The position numbers were made by a program, and so were the translations under genes. This document shows positions 16,279 through 24,554 of a stretch of 44,116 nt of DNA, in pieces. The stretch comes from Anaerolineales bacterium (GTDB taxonomy: Bacteria > Chloroflexota > Anaerolineae > Anaerolineales > Villigracilaceae): contig JACZJB010000029.1 of assembly GCA_014860805.1 (NCBI GenBank), positions 1 to 44,116 on the forward strand. Reading direction: 5' to 3'. The notes under the pieces were generated by a model, which was not told where the DNA came from, did no database searches, and worked only from the letters and a program-made list of their open reading frames with translations. Within the stretch, counting starts at the first letter, position 1. Each line of letters starts with the position of its first letter.

Positions 16279-16297
16279 TACGACTTTCTACGACTTT
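16279..16297 (+). promoter_or_regulatory. Direct repeat in the divergent regulator/lipoprotein promoter region
   Basis: TACGACTTT occurs twice with a 10-base period (16279-16287 and 16289-16297), directly upstream of GGTGTAAAAT. Helically phased direct repeats are typical for OmpR/PhoB-type regulators, and such a gene starts at 16383. Binding is inferred. Confidence 0.4.
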
Positions 16298-16382
16298 ATG
16301 GTGTAAAATTAGCTTACATAATTGTTAATCAGCCGTTTTTTAACGGATTTTCAAGGCTCACTATAAAATTTGGAAAGATTTT

Positions 16383-17084
16383 ATGACCATAAAATTATCT
16401 CCCATCCCGCCCAATACCCCCCGCGTCTTCATTGTTTGTGACCAGGATGCCACCGCCCCCATCTGGGGGTACATCATCCGCGAAAAGGGATTGGTGGCTA
16501 TTCTTGAAACGTCGGTTCAGCGTGCAATGGAACGCTCCATTGAGGAGATCCCCGACCTGATTGTCATTGACCTCAACGCGCCGCATTCCCAACGCATGGA
16601 ATTATGCCGCAAGTTCCGTTCGATGAGCGCCAGCCCGATCCTGTTATTCCTTCCATATAATAATGAAACCGAAATTTTGGAAGCCTATCAAAACGGAGTG
16701 GATGAATGTGTGGTCAAACCGATCAGTCCCGCCATTTTCCTTGCCAAAATTATCGCCTGGTCGCGTCGCAGTTGGACCGAGCCGATGACTCCGCGTCAGA
16801 CCGGGCGCCTGCGCCTCGACCCTTCGCATCGCTCGGCAACCGGCTCGAATAAACAGGAAATCAAACTAACCAATCTTGAGTTTCGATTGCTGCATCTCTT
16901 AATGAGCCGGCCTGGCTATGTATTTCCCGCAGAGGAGATCATTCAAACCGTGTGGGGTGCCGAAGGCGATGTGATTTTGCTTAAGAACGTTGTCTACCGC
17001 CTGCGAAAGAAATTGGAAGAAGAAGTTGGCGGTACGCAGCTTATCAAAACCTGGCCCGGCGGATATAGTTTCGTGGAAGACTAA
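16383..17084 (+). CDS. OmpR/PhoB-type response regulator
   Basis: The 233-residue protein has a receiver domain with acidic pocket Asp20/Asp22 (VCDQDA), phospho-acceptor Asp63 (IVIDLNAP) and Lys112 (CVVKPIS), so the phosphorylation site is intact. The C-terminal winged helix (about 150-233) has IKLTNLEFRLLHLLMSRPG and VYRLRKKLEEE, LIKTWPGGYSFVED. No histidine kinase gene is in the window. GGAAAG stands before the ATG and TAAAAT 13 bases upstream. Flanking lipoprotein genes are possible targets. Confidence 0.88.
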   Translation: MTIKLSPIPPNTPRVFIVCDQDATAPIWGYIIREKGLVAILETSVQRAMERSIEEIPDLIVIDLNAPHSQRMELCRKFRSMSASPILLFLPYNNETEILEAYQNGVDECVVKPISPAIFLAKIIAWSRRSWTEPMTPRQTGRLRLDPSHRSATGSNKQEIKLTNLEFRLLHLLMSRPGYVFPAEEIIQTVWGAEGDVILLKNVVYRLRKKLEEEVGGTQLIKTWPGGYSFVED

Positions 17085-17117
17085 AACGCCTCCTTCGTAA
17101 CTGTCAGTTGATTCTGT

Positions 17118-18065
17118 TCAATTGTCATCGGCGCATCTGAAGCCGATCTTTGCAGAACTCTTCCCGTAATATGCCCCATCCGTTGGCTGCGCAGATGGAT
17201 TCGGCCCTTCCAGAAAACTGCGGTTTGCCAAACGCAAGATCACCCAATCATCCTGAAAAGAACCTCCGCGAATCACGCGTAAGGTGCTAAAGACTTCGTT
17301 ATCAGCGGGTCCCGTTGGATTTTCCGACGGGGCTTTTCCATAATAATCAGGACGATAGCGATCTGCCACCCATTCCCAAACATTGCCAGCCATATCCAGC
17401 GCGCCAAACGGACTTGCGCCTTCTGCATATGAGCCTACACGAGTTGTGTCACCAACGAGATTGATCGAATTGGAATTGAATTGATTGGGCGGCTCGTCTC
17501 CCCACGGAAAATTCCTTTTGTCATCACCGCGCGCAGCGCGCTCCCACTCTGCTTCAGTGGGGAGGCGCCGTCCCGCCCATTGACAGTAGGCATTCGCATC
17601 GTACCATGCGACATGTACAACAGGATAATCCTGAAATTCTGGATTGCCAAAATATACATCGCGGTTATCCGAGCTTAGCTTTGCAGGCGGTCTGCATGTT
17701 CCCGCTTGCACGCACAGGTTATACATTCCATTGGTCACTTCTACTTGATCAATCCAGAATGCATCGAGCTTCACTTCTCGCGCTGGGAGTTCATCGCTTT
17801 CGCGGTATACGTCCATGCCGCCCATGAAGAAAGTCCCGGCGGGGACGAAGAGTTGCGTCATCCCGTCATTTGCGGAGATCTTTATGGTTTCAGGTGCTGA
17901 TGTTGCAGTTGCTGCCACTGTTGGCGGAGGGAGGATTTCAGTGGGTGCAGTGGTTACAGTTGCCTGTGGAGTTTCAGCTGCAGGCAGGGTTGGCGCGGCA
18001 GTTGGTGTAGCCTGACAGGCCGCAATGAATAGAAGGATGAAGGATAGAGTGAAATATTTTTTCAT
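17118..18065 (-). CDS. SUMF1/FGE-fold lipoprotein, paralog
   Basis: The 315-residue precursor has lipobox FIAAC (Cys17), a long Ala/Thr/Pro linker and a SUMF1 domain: FVPAGTFFMGGMD, DQVEVTNGMY, RLPTEAEWERAARGD, FPWGDEPP, DMAGNVWEWVADRY, RVIRGGSFQDD, IGFRCADD. Its active-Cys segment reads VILRLANRS, again without the cysteines of a working FGE. It is about half identical by eye to the 15264 protein and shares the pattern CVQAGxCxPP. It starts 11 bases behind the C39 gene with no SD, suggesting coupling. Confidence 0.87.
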   Translation of the reverse strand: MKKYFTLSFILLFIAACQATPTAAPTLPAAETPQATVTTAPTEILPPPTVAATATSAPETIKISANDGMTQLFVPAGTFFMGGMDVYRESDELPAREVKLDAFWIDQVEVTNGMYNLCVQAGTCRPPAKLSSDNRDVYFGNPEFQDYPVVHVAWYDANAYCQWAGRRLPTEAEWERAARGDDKRNFPWGDEPPNQFNSNSINLVGDTTRVGSYAEGASPFGALDMAGNVWEWVADRYRPDYYGKAPSENPTGPADNEVFSTLRVIRGGSFQDDWVILRLANRSFLEGPNPSAQPTDGAYYGKSSAKIGFRCADDN

Positions 18066-18076
18066 TGTTCAATTAA

Positions 18077-19312
18077 TTATTGTACGAGGCTGATGGCATT
18101 CTGTGCCTGATCTTCAAAGAAATTTGGATTGATACTGTCTGCCTTTCGCCAGGCTTTGAGCGCGCCCTCATAATCGCCTTTACGGTATAAGCCGTAGCCG
18201 TACCATAACCAGGTCTCTTCAGACATTTCTGTAACTCCGCGCGCGTAATCGGTTAATACGAGCAGATCATCATTGCGGCCGGAATGGAAATATGCAAGGA
18301 ATGGACCGAACTGATAACGGAACATGCGCAGGGGAAGCCCCAATTCGCGGGCTTTATCGTAGGCGAGGGCAGCTTCTTCATAGCGTTCGAAATAGACGAG
18401 ATTACTGCCATAATTGAACCAGGAGAATCCATCCGCGGAGTCAGTTGCAGTGGCGGCCTGGGATGCGGCTAATGCGTTTTGCCGATTCAGGTTCGGATCC
18501 CAGTCTGAGGCGAGCAGGGTCTTCATCTCCTCTTCAAATTGCGGGAAATACATCACCATATACACGTTGTTGAATGGTCTCCATTCTTCTTCGAGCTGGG
18601 TATAGGAGATTTTTAGGTCCGCGCCGTGATAGGAATCCTGAATGGTGAATTCCTGTGCCGCATCATCGTATCCAGTTAATAGAAGGTAATGCGCCGCCCA
18701 TAGATCGTCTGTAGGACCAAGCGCATCGCCGGGATTCAGCGAAGTGACGCTTTCTACGATAACAGGATAATTTGCCGCGAGCAGGCGTTTGAGCAGTTCA
18801 ATATTTCCGCCGACGCGATATTCGAGGTTGAGCCAGCCTGCCTGAGTGCGGACGTAGTAACGAAGCTCTTCAGGGTTGACATTGCGGTCCTGCGAGATGG
18901 GTTTGACCAGGTCGGAAATATCGCTTTGATCGCCTTCCCAGCCGTACATATGCAGCGCCATGGACAGTGTTGCGGGACCACAGTTATTGGGAGTTTGCTT
19001 CTCGTATGGGGGAGAGGTCATGAATGCTTGTGCAGGCAGCGGAGGGAAGGTGGCTGTGGGTGTGGCAGATGGAGTGAGCTGCAAGGCAATCGGCGTACTG
19101 GTCTGTGCGATTGTCGGCGTGGCTGGGATGGATGTGACAGGCAATGCCGTAGGCACCGGGCCCGGTGGATTAACTGCATTCTTTACATAGATCTGAAATA
19201 CTTCCAGTCGCCAGGAAAGGCGTGATTTTACGAAGGGAATTTGATATACCAAAACCGTCAGCAGGAGGATGCCCGCAGCGGAAATCAGGATGTTTCTGGT
19301 TTTCTTGGACAT
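18077..19312 (-). CDS. Membrane-anchored C39-like peptidase with TPR repeats
   Basis: The 411-residue protein has a short cytoplasmic start and a membrane helix (ILISAAGILLLTVLVYQIPF), then a Thr/Pro linker (about 50-90). The C39-like papain fold has Cys111 in NNCGPATLSMAL, His208 in WAAHYLLLTGYD and Asp226 in IQDSYHG, so the triad seems complete. The last 150 residues are TPR-like (WFNYGSNLVYFERYEEAALA; YGLYRKGDYEGALKAWRKA). It probably cuts peptides outside the membrane; the substrate is unknown. No SD: TACACT with upstream TG stands 7 bases before the ATG. Confidence 0.83.
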   Translation of the reverse strand: MSKKTRNILISAAGILLLTVLVYQIPFVKSRLSWRLEVFQIYVKNAVNPPGPVPTALPVTSIPATPTIAQTSTPIALQLTPSATPTATFPPLPAQAFMTSPPYEKQTPNNCGPATLSMALHMYGWEGDQSDISDLVKPISQDRNVNPEELRYYVRTQAGWLNLEYRVGGNIELLKRLLAANYPVIVESVTSLNPGDALGPTDDLWAAHYLLLTGYDDAAQEFTIQDSYHGADLKISYTQLEEEWRPFNNVYMVMYFPQFEEEMKTLLASDWDPNLNRQNALAASQAATATDSADGFSWFNYGSNLVYFERYEEAALAYDKARELGLPLRMFRYQFGPFLAYFHSGRNDDLLVLTDYARGVTEMSEETWLWYGYGLYRKGDYEGALKAWRKADSINPNFFEDQAQNAISLVQ

Positions 19313-19413
19313 GAGTGGGAGTGTACCACGCGTATATGAAACGGTTTTAAGGTAAGGAATTGCCCTCCGATTGAATCAAATACTAACATTTCCTGAATTA
19401 TCCAATTTTTGCC

Positions 19414-19443
19414 TTGACGCGGCTCTCGCTGTGAGTGTATGAT
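19414..19443 (+). promoter_or_regulatory. Promoter of the flavin reductase gene
   Basis: TTGACG (19414-19419), 18-base spacer and TATGAT (19438-19443). Initiation about 7 bases later would fall just 3-4 bases before ATG 19454, so the mRNA should have almost no leader. Confidence 0.65.
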
Positions 19444-19453
19444 GAAATTAACC

Positions 19454-19963
19454 ATGGAGAACTCAATCCGTATGACCCTTGAAGCTGAAAATTTACGCGC
19501 TGCCATGCGCGCCTGGTCTGCTGGTGTGACGGTAGTGACCGCGACCCACGAAGGCCATACACATGGCATGACCGTGAATTCGTTTACATCCATTTCGCTT
19601 GACCCTGCCCTGATCACCATTTCATTAAAGACCGGCTCACGTACGCAGGAATTGGTCGCCGCTTCGCGCGCCTTTGGTTTGACCATCCTTTCCACAGAAC
19701 AAGCTGCTATCTCGGACGTTTTTGCAGGACGTTCCACAGAGACGGAAGACCGCTTTGCCGGCCTGCAAGTGGAAACGCTGGTGACCGGCTCGCCATTAAT
19801 TACCGGCGGCCTGGCATGGCTGGACTGCCGCGTGGTGGAATCGTATCACGCCGGCATGAACACCCTGTTCATTGCCGAGGTTGTCTCAGCCCGCGAATTT
19901 GGCACAGGGCAGCCGTTGATCTATCACGATAGGAAATATTGGCAGTTGTCTCAGTTGTTGTAA
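19454..19963 (+). CDS. Flavin reductase-like FMN-binding protein
   Basis: The 169-residue protein belongs to the flavin reductase/FMN-binding split-barrel family: LRAAMRAWSAGVTVVTATHE, the FMN-binding stretch GMTVNSFTSISLDPALITIS, LKTGSRTQE, and the end LIYHDRKYWQL. It could reduce FMN/FAD with NAD(P)H for a partner oxygenase; none is nearby. I take ATG 19454 as start, because the in-frame ATG at 19439 lies within the -10 box of the promoter. AMMECR1 follows 34 bases later. Confidence 0.85.
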   Translation: MENSIRMTLEAENLRAAMRAWSAGVTVVTATHEGHTHGMTVNSFTSISLDPALITISLKTGSRTQELVAASRAFGLTILSTEQAAISDVFAGRSTETEDRFAGLQVETLVTGSPLITGGLAWLDCRVVESYHAGMNTLFIAEVVSAREFGTGQPLIYHDRKYWQLSQLL

Positions 19964-19997
19964 CCCGTGTGGAAGAGCGGTTTATCTGGAGGGCAAA

Positions 19998-20573
19998 ATG
20001 TCTCAAACCTTAACGGACGCGGAGAGGCAAACCTTGTTGCGCCTCGCACGCGAAGCCATGGAATGCGCTGTCAGGGGGAAGTCCTTGCCGCCGCTGGATG
20101 TTCACTCGCTTGCGCCAGCGTTAAATGAGAACGGCGCCTCCTTTGTCACACTGACGATTGATTCTGAACTACGCGGCTGTATCGGCGCTCTGGAAGCACA
20201 TCAACCGCTGGCGGAAGATGTGCGCGAACATGCCATTGCCGCTGCCATGCAGGACCCGCGTTTTCCCCCTGTGAGAGAAAATGAATTAAACAGGATCAAG
20301 CTTGAGGTCTCGAGGTTGACCGCTCCTCGTTTGCTGGAATATTCTTCAAGCGACGATCTGCTCAAAAAGCTGAAGCCGCACGTGGATGGAGTCATCTTGA
20401 AGGATAATTTTCGGCGCGCAACATTCCTCCCCCAGGTTTGGGAAAAAATTCCCGACCCCGCTGAATTTCTCAGCCATCTGTGCCAGAAGATGGGAGTGAG
20501 GGCGAATTTATGGCGGGAGACAAAATTACAAGTTTATGTATATCAGGTCGAAGAATTCCACGAAGCGAATTAA
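19998..20573 (+). CDS. AMMECR1 domain protein
   Basis: The 191-residue protein carries the AMMECR1 core with the invariant LRGCIGALEAHQPLAEDVRE, FPPVRENELNRIKLEVSRL, and the C-terminal GVILKDNFRRATFLPQVWE. The function of the family is not established; in many microbes the gene lies with MEMO or radical SAM genes. GGAGG lies 7 bases before the ATG. It is probably cotranscribed with the flavin reductase-like gene. Confidence 0.92.
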   Translation: MSQTLTDAERQTLLRLAREAMECAVRGKSLPPLDVHSLAPALNENGASFVTLTIDSELRGCIGALEAHQPLAEDVREHAIAAAMQDPRFPPVRENELNRIKLEVSRLTAPRLLEYSSSDDLLKKLKPHVDGVILKDNFRRATFLPQVWEKIPDPAEFLSHLCQKMGVRANLWRETKLQVYVYQVEEFHEAN

Positions 20574-20652
20574 GACAGTGCCGCTCTTTTTGCTTTCGTG
20601 CGATTTTGTTGCTGTGCTTATAAAAATATGTAACAAGCGGTAAAATCAAACC

Positions 20653-22506
20653 ATGGCTGACGAATACAAGGAAGAGCAACCCAACGATACGATTTTCCAG
20701 GATGCAGTGGAGGCTCTGCGCCGTGGGGATAAACCGCGCGCCAAGGAACTTTTTACCCTCTTGTTGAAAACGAATCAGACCAATCCAACCTATTGGATCT
20801 GGCTCAGCGCCGCCGTGGATAATTCCAAGGAGCGTATTTACTGCCTGCAAACGGCGCTCAAACTGGACCCTGAAAACGGTACAGCCAAACGAGGGTTGAT
20901 CCTGTTGGGAGCACTGGCTCCTGATGAGACCATCCAGCCATTCCCGATGAACCGTCCACGGGTGTGGGAAGATAAGTTATTGCTGGCAAACGAAAAGCCC
21001 AAGGAAAAGGGGATTCGAGCCATTGCAAAAAGTCCCGTGGTGCGCTTGATCGGCATAATGCTCATTGGCGCGGGTCTGCTCTCCGTTTTGGTATTTGGAT
21101 TCGTGCTGCCCAGCCAGACAAGAGTTGCCCCCACATTGACCAATACCCCCGGGCCTTCACCAACCTTTACAGCGACCCCAACTTTGTTTGGCTCAACCGC
21201 TGAACCGACTCGCGCTTTCATTGGACCCACTCCTTTGTGGATGCTTGTCCCTGAAACGTATACCCCGACTCCTGTTTATGTTAATACCCCGCGCTCGCCC
21301 CAATCCAGAGACCAGTATCGCGTGGCAGAACAGGCATATAAGGCTGGCGATTGGGATGCGTATATTTCCAGCATGGAGCAGATCCTTGTTCTGGAACCTG
21401 ACTCCGCCGATATTTATTATCTAATCGGCGAAGCCTATCGTTTTAAAGGCGAGACAGCCAACGCCCTGGCCGCTTATAAGGATGCCCAAAATGTAGACCC
21501 GAATTTCAGCGCGCCATACCTTGGCGAGGCACGCGTACGCCTGATGATGTCTCCCGGGTACAATGCCCAGAAGCTATTGGATGAGGCGGTTGAACTGGAT
21601 CCAAATTACGGCGAGGCATATCTCGAACGCGCAAAATACCTGATCTTGCGTAAAAAGCCTGAAGCCGCGATCGTGGATCTGAACCGTGCCGCGGCGCTGC
21701 TGCCCAACTCTCCGGATGTGTACCTTACCTATGCCAGCGCATACCTTGCCCTCGGTGAAGATGCAAGCGCGCTGGAAGCCGCAGAGAAGGCGCTCTCCAT
21801 GGACATTACCTCTCTGCCGGTGTATGAAATGCTGGGCAGGCTTTACCTTGAAAATGGACAATATCAACGCGCTGTCGAAGTGCTGGAAGTCTACACCATC
21901 TATCAACCGGAAGATGCGCTTGCGCTTGCCAGGCTTGGGCAGGGTTATTATGAGATAGGGGAGTACGAATCCGCAGTAAAGACATTGGACAGGGCGACTA
22001 CCATCAACCGCACGGGATTGCGCAAATACCTGCTCTATCGCGGTCTTGCCCACCTGGAACTTGGAAATATCGATCAGGCAGTTGAAGACCTTGAAAACGG
22101 CAAGGATGCGGATGATGAATCGTTTAATGCCAACCTTGCCATGCTGCGCGGATATTTCGCCGCGGAAAAATATGGCAGTGCCTTCCTGCAAGTGGAAGCG
22201 CTTAAATCCCTGGCAGAGACGGACGAAGAGAATGCCCTCGTGTTCTACTGGCGCGCATTGATCCAGGAAAACCGCGATGAAATCAAGGACGCGATCAAGA
22301 ATTGGAACGAATTGTTGAAGATGGATGAAGATACCATGACCGCTGAAATGCGCGATGAAGCGGAAGCCCACCTCAAAAAATTGGTACCCGCAACGGTTAC
22401 CCCCACCATGTGGACGTTAACGCCATCGCCGCGTGTCAGCGCAACCCCCGCCCGCACCCAAACACCGGCAAAGACGCCGACCCGAACACCGACGCCGACA
22501 CCATAA
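20653..22506 (+). CDS. Membrane-anchored TPR protein
   Basis: The 617-residue protein has an N-terminal TPR-like region (AVEALRRGDKPRAKELFTLL), one membrane helix at about 132-154 (RLIGIMLIGAGLLSVLVFGF), a Thr/Pro linker, and eight or more TPR units between about 215 and 580. The C-terminus is a Thr/Pro/Ala-rich tail ending TPTRTPTPTP. It probably scaffolds proteins at the outer face of the membrane; partners are unknown. The start has no SD: TAAAAT stands exactly 6 bases before ATG. A terminator follows. Confidence 0.83.
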   Translation: MADEYKEEQPNDTIFQDAVEALRRGDKPRAKELFTLLLKTNQTNPTYWIWLSAAVDNSKERIYCLQTALKLDPENGTAKRGLILLGALAPDETIQPFPMNRPRVWEDKLLLANEKPKEKGIRAIAKSPVVRLIGIMLIGAGLLSVLVFGFVLPSQTRVAPTLTNTPGPSPTFTATPTLFGSTAEPTRAFIGPTPLWMLVPETYTPTPVYVNTPRSPQSRDQYRVAEQAYKAGDWDAYISSMEQILVLEPDSADIYYLIGEAYRFKGETANALAAYKDAQNVDPNFSAPYLGEARVRLMMSPGYNAQKLLDEAVELDPNYGEAYLERAKYLILRKKPEAAIVDLNRAAALLPNSPDVYLTYASAYLALGEDASALEAAEKALSMDITSLPVYEMLGRLYLENGQYQRAVEVLEVYTIYQPEDALALARLGQGYYEIGEYESAVKTLDRATTINRTGLRKYLLYRGLAHLELGNIDQAVEDLENGKDADDESFNANLAMLRGYFAAEKYGSAFLQVEALKSLAETDEENALVFYWRALIQENRDEIKDAIKNWNELLKMDEDTMTAEMRDEAEAHLKKLVPATVTPTMWTLTPSPRVSATPARTQTPAKTPTRTPTPTP

Positions 22507-22518
22507 GAATGCTGAATC

Positions 22519-22552
22519 AAAAAGAGACTGGTTGAAACCAGTCTCTTTTTAT
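22519..22552 (+). terminator. Intrinsic terminator after the TPR gene
   Basis: AAAAAGAGACTGGT pairs with ACCAGTCTCTTTTT around TGAA. It may also serve the convergent gene ending at 22553. Confidence 0.92.
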
Positions 22553-22897
22553 TTACTTCTTTCCCGCGCGGCACTCGTCACAAGGACACAAAGCCCGCAA
22601 GTAATGCCAGTTATAGATCCCATAATCGTGACCATCCTCCCAGACGATGGTCAACGCATAAGAGCCTGTTGCCACGATGTTCGAGATCCTCGTGGAAGGG
22701 CTATCTTCCATTTGTCTGCTGAATACATCCGCATCGGGTTCGGACTTCATGTTTTCATGTCCGCCGCGGCATTGGGCACAGGGACAGGCAGCGCGCAGCA
22801 GCCCAAACGGATAAACGCTGGTATGCCCGCTGTCCCATGTGACGGTAAATTCACGCTTGCTTTTGTTGGCAGTTACGCCGGTTGGTTTTTCAGCCAT
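22553..22897 (-). CDS. DUF971 domain protein with duplicated CPC motif
   Basis: The 114-residue protein has the DUF971 fold (also found at the N-terminus of gamma-butyrobetaine hydroxylase and in Fe-S-related proteins). It consists of two matching halves: VTWDSGHTSVYPFGLLRAAC with CPCAQCRGG, and IVWEDGHDYGIYNWHYLRAL with CPCDECRAG. The cysteine clusters suggest zinc or iron-sulfur binding. I start at ATG 22897, where TTGGAG stands 11 bases upstream; the frame is open to 22936 but without an SD there. Confidence 0.8.
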   Translation of the reverse strand: MAEKPTGVTANKSKREFTVTWDSGHTSVYPFGLLRAACPCAQCRGGHENMKSEPDADVFSRQMEDSPSTRISNIVATGSYALTIVWEDGHDYGIYNWHYLRALCPCDECRAGKK

Positions 22898-22920
22898 GAT
22901 TATTTTCTCCAAATATGGAG

Positions 22921-22949
22921 ATCCTAAAGGTTTCAAAAACCTTTAGGAT
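22921..22949. other. Hairpin between DUF971 and SH3-like genes
   Basis: ATCCTAAAGGTTT pairs with AAACCTTTAGGAT around CAA. It lacks a T-run on either strand; a weak terminator or mRNA-end stabiliser is possible. Confidence 0.4.
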
Positions 22950-22961
22950 CTATTAGTTATG

Positions 22962-23435
22962 TTACGGGGATGGGATGACCGCCAGAAAATCTGCTGCAGC
23001 CCAGCCAGCGCGGGTTTCATCATACGGAGCGACGAGATACCACCAGGTGTAACCGTCTGCGGATTGGGGACCGTCTTTTACAACGAAGACTTCCGCTTCT
23101 TCCCCGCGGAAAACTGTCTCGCCGTTCAAGCCGGGCGCCAGGCGGATTCTTAATCCTTCCCCTTCCGTTCCGCTGATCTGCACATAACCGCCTACATTGA
23201 TGGCGGTCAGGTCGGGCGTGGGCGTGATGGACGGATCGTTGGTCGGGACAGCCGTTACGTTGGGCGTGTGAGTCGGGGCGGGGATCATGGTCAGGTCGGC
23301 AGGAGCAAACCCAACTTCAGGAGAGAAGCGCGGACTTGTCCAGCCGATGACGACGAGGGAGGTGAGGAGCAGGATGGCGGCGAATCCCAGAGCGCCGTAG
23401 ATCACGACGCGGGTCAGGTAGGGTCGTAGGTTCAT
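22962..23435 (-). CDS. Membrane-anchored SH3-like (SH3b) protein
   Basis: The 157-residue protein has one N-terminal membrane helix (VVIYGALGFAAILLLTSLVV, about 10-30), a Thr/Pro-rich linker and a C-terminal bacterial SH3-like domain (VQISGTEGEGLRIRLAPGLN, VFRGEEAEVFVVKDG, YTWWYLVAPYDETRAGWAA). Such domains bind cell-wall peptides or metals outside the membrane. The ATG comes one base after the stop of the lipid kinase gene, so the two are cotranscribed. Confidence 0.78.
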   Translation of the reverse strand: MNLRPYLTRVVIYGALGFAAILLLTSLVVIGWTSPRFSPEVGFAPADLTMIPAPTHTPNVTAVPTNDPSITPTPDLTAINVGGYVQISGTEGEGLRIRLAPGLNGETVFRGEEAEVFVVKDGPQSADGYTWWYLVAPYDETRAGWAAADFLAVIPSP

Positions 23436-23436
23436 A

Positions 23437-24381
23437 TCATCTCTTTGGGTCTTTCAACAATTGTAAAGCGTTTTCGGGCATCAGCACTTTGAGCGCGCGG
23501 TGCTGAATGCTGATCTCGGCAGTGTTGCCGCCGAGGACGGGGTCGCCATCCACCTGAATGGAGAAGTTCGCGTCGGACTCGATGCGCGCCCTGCGGAAGG
23601 GCAGGCGGCGGGCGTAGTCTGAGGTGAGGTGGCGGCCAGAGACAAGTTCAAAGAAATGACGAAACGCATCTGCCACGCTGTCGCCGCTCAACAGCCACAT
23701 ATCCATTTCACCGTCATCGAGCAGGGCGTCTGGTGAAATGACCGACATGCCGCCCGCATAGTGGCGAATGTTCGTGGCAACGGCGACAAGATAATGCCCT
23801 TCCACCAGTTGACCGTCTGCATAGACGCGCAGGTCCAGCCCGTGCCAGAAGGTGGCTTCCCAAACGGTGGTGGCGAAAAAGTGCGGGACGGAAAGATGTT
23901 TGAAGATGCGGTGGCGCGGTTCGATCTTGCGGATGGTTTCTGCATCCAGGCCGATGCCTGCCCACAACAAAAAGGGACGCCCGTTGCAGATGCCTACATC
24001 CACATATTGCGGCTGGACGTTCGCAAGGATCCTTGCATTCTCGCGCAGCGCTCCCCATTGCAGCCAGCTAAAGGGTTTTTGTCCCTGCTCGATTGCCCAG
24101 ACGTTGGTGGTGCCAGCAGGCAGAACCGCCAATGCCGTTTCGGTGTGGACCAATCCGCTGGCGACCTGCCCAACCGTCCCATCGCCGCCGATGGCAAAGA
24201 CTGCGTCATATTTCTCCTGCGCGGCAAGGTGGGCGGTTTGGGTGGCATGTGTGCCGCTTAACGTCTCTGCGATATCCAGGTTCCAACCCGCCTCTTTGAG
24301 CGGATGAATGATGCCGCGCACAAAACGCCCCACGGGGTACCGCCCCGCTGTTGGATTGTAGAGTAAAAGTCCCTTGCGCAT
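23437..24381 (-). CDS. Diacylglycerol/sphingosine kinase-like lipid kinase
   Basis: The 314-residue protein starts MRKGLLLYNPTAGR and has the kinase catalytic motif IGGDGTVGQVASGL, LPAGTTNVWAIEQG, and the C-terminal beta domain (YAGGMSVISPDALLDDGEMD, IQVDGDPVLGG). The family phosphorylates diacylglycerol or related lipids with ATP. I use ATG 24381; the frame is open to 24429 but TATAAT ends 6 bases before 24381, which argues for a leaderless start there. Confidence 0.88.
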   Translation of the reverse strand: MRKGLLLYNPTAGRYPVGRFVRGIIHPLKEAGWNLDIAETLSGTHATQTAHLAAQEKYDAVFAIGGDGTVGQVASGLVHTETALAVLPAGTTNVWAIEQGQKPFSWLQWGALRENARILANVQPQYVDVGICNGRPFLLWAGIGLDAETIRKIEPRHRIFKHLSVPHFFATTVWEATFWHGLDLRVYADGQLVEGHYLVAVATNIRHYAGGMSVISPDALLDDGEMDMWLLSGDSVADAFRHFFELVSGRHLTSDYARRLPFRRARIESDANFSIQVDGDPVLGGNTAEISIQHRALKVLMPENALQLLKDPKR

Positions 24382-24429
24382 GGGGGGATTATACCTGAGG
24401 GGATTCGGGAAGAGTGAAACGGGATCCAT

Positions 24430-24554
24430 ATAATATATTCATTGCGTCTAGATTCTATTTTTTTCCTATATACGATTCTTAACAAAGCTGTAAAGGAAAA
24501 ATAAAGAGAGTCAAGGTAAAATGCAAAAAATCACAAATGGGAGGGAAAATAATT
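24430..24554. other. AT-rich spacer before the toxin-like gene
   Basis: This spacer separates the divergent lipid kinase and toxin-like genes. TTAACA (about 24479) and TAAAGA form one weak promoter candidate; GGTAAAAT at 24515-24522 is another -10 candidate. GGGAGGG (24539-24545) is a strong SD for ATG 24555. Nothing else is seen. Confidence 0.45.

Noticed and set aside
15264-18065. True formylglycine-generating enzymes with sulfatase partners
   Set aside because: The catalytic cysteine segment is missing in both, and no sulfatase gene is in the window.
19439-19441. ATG 19439 as start of the flavin reductase gene
   Set aside because: It lies within the -10 hexamer TATGAT of a good promoter, so it would not be in the mRNA.
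21574-22371. 265-codon minus-strand frame inside the TPR gene
   Set aside because: It is antisense to well-formed TPR repeats and has no start signal or domain.
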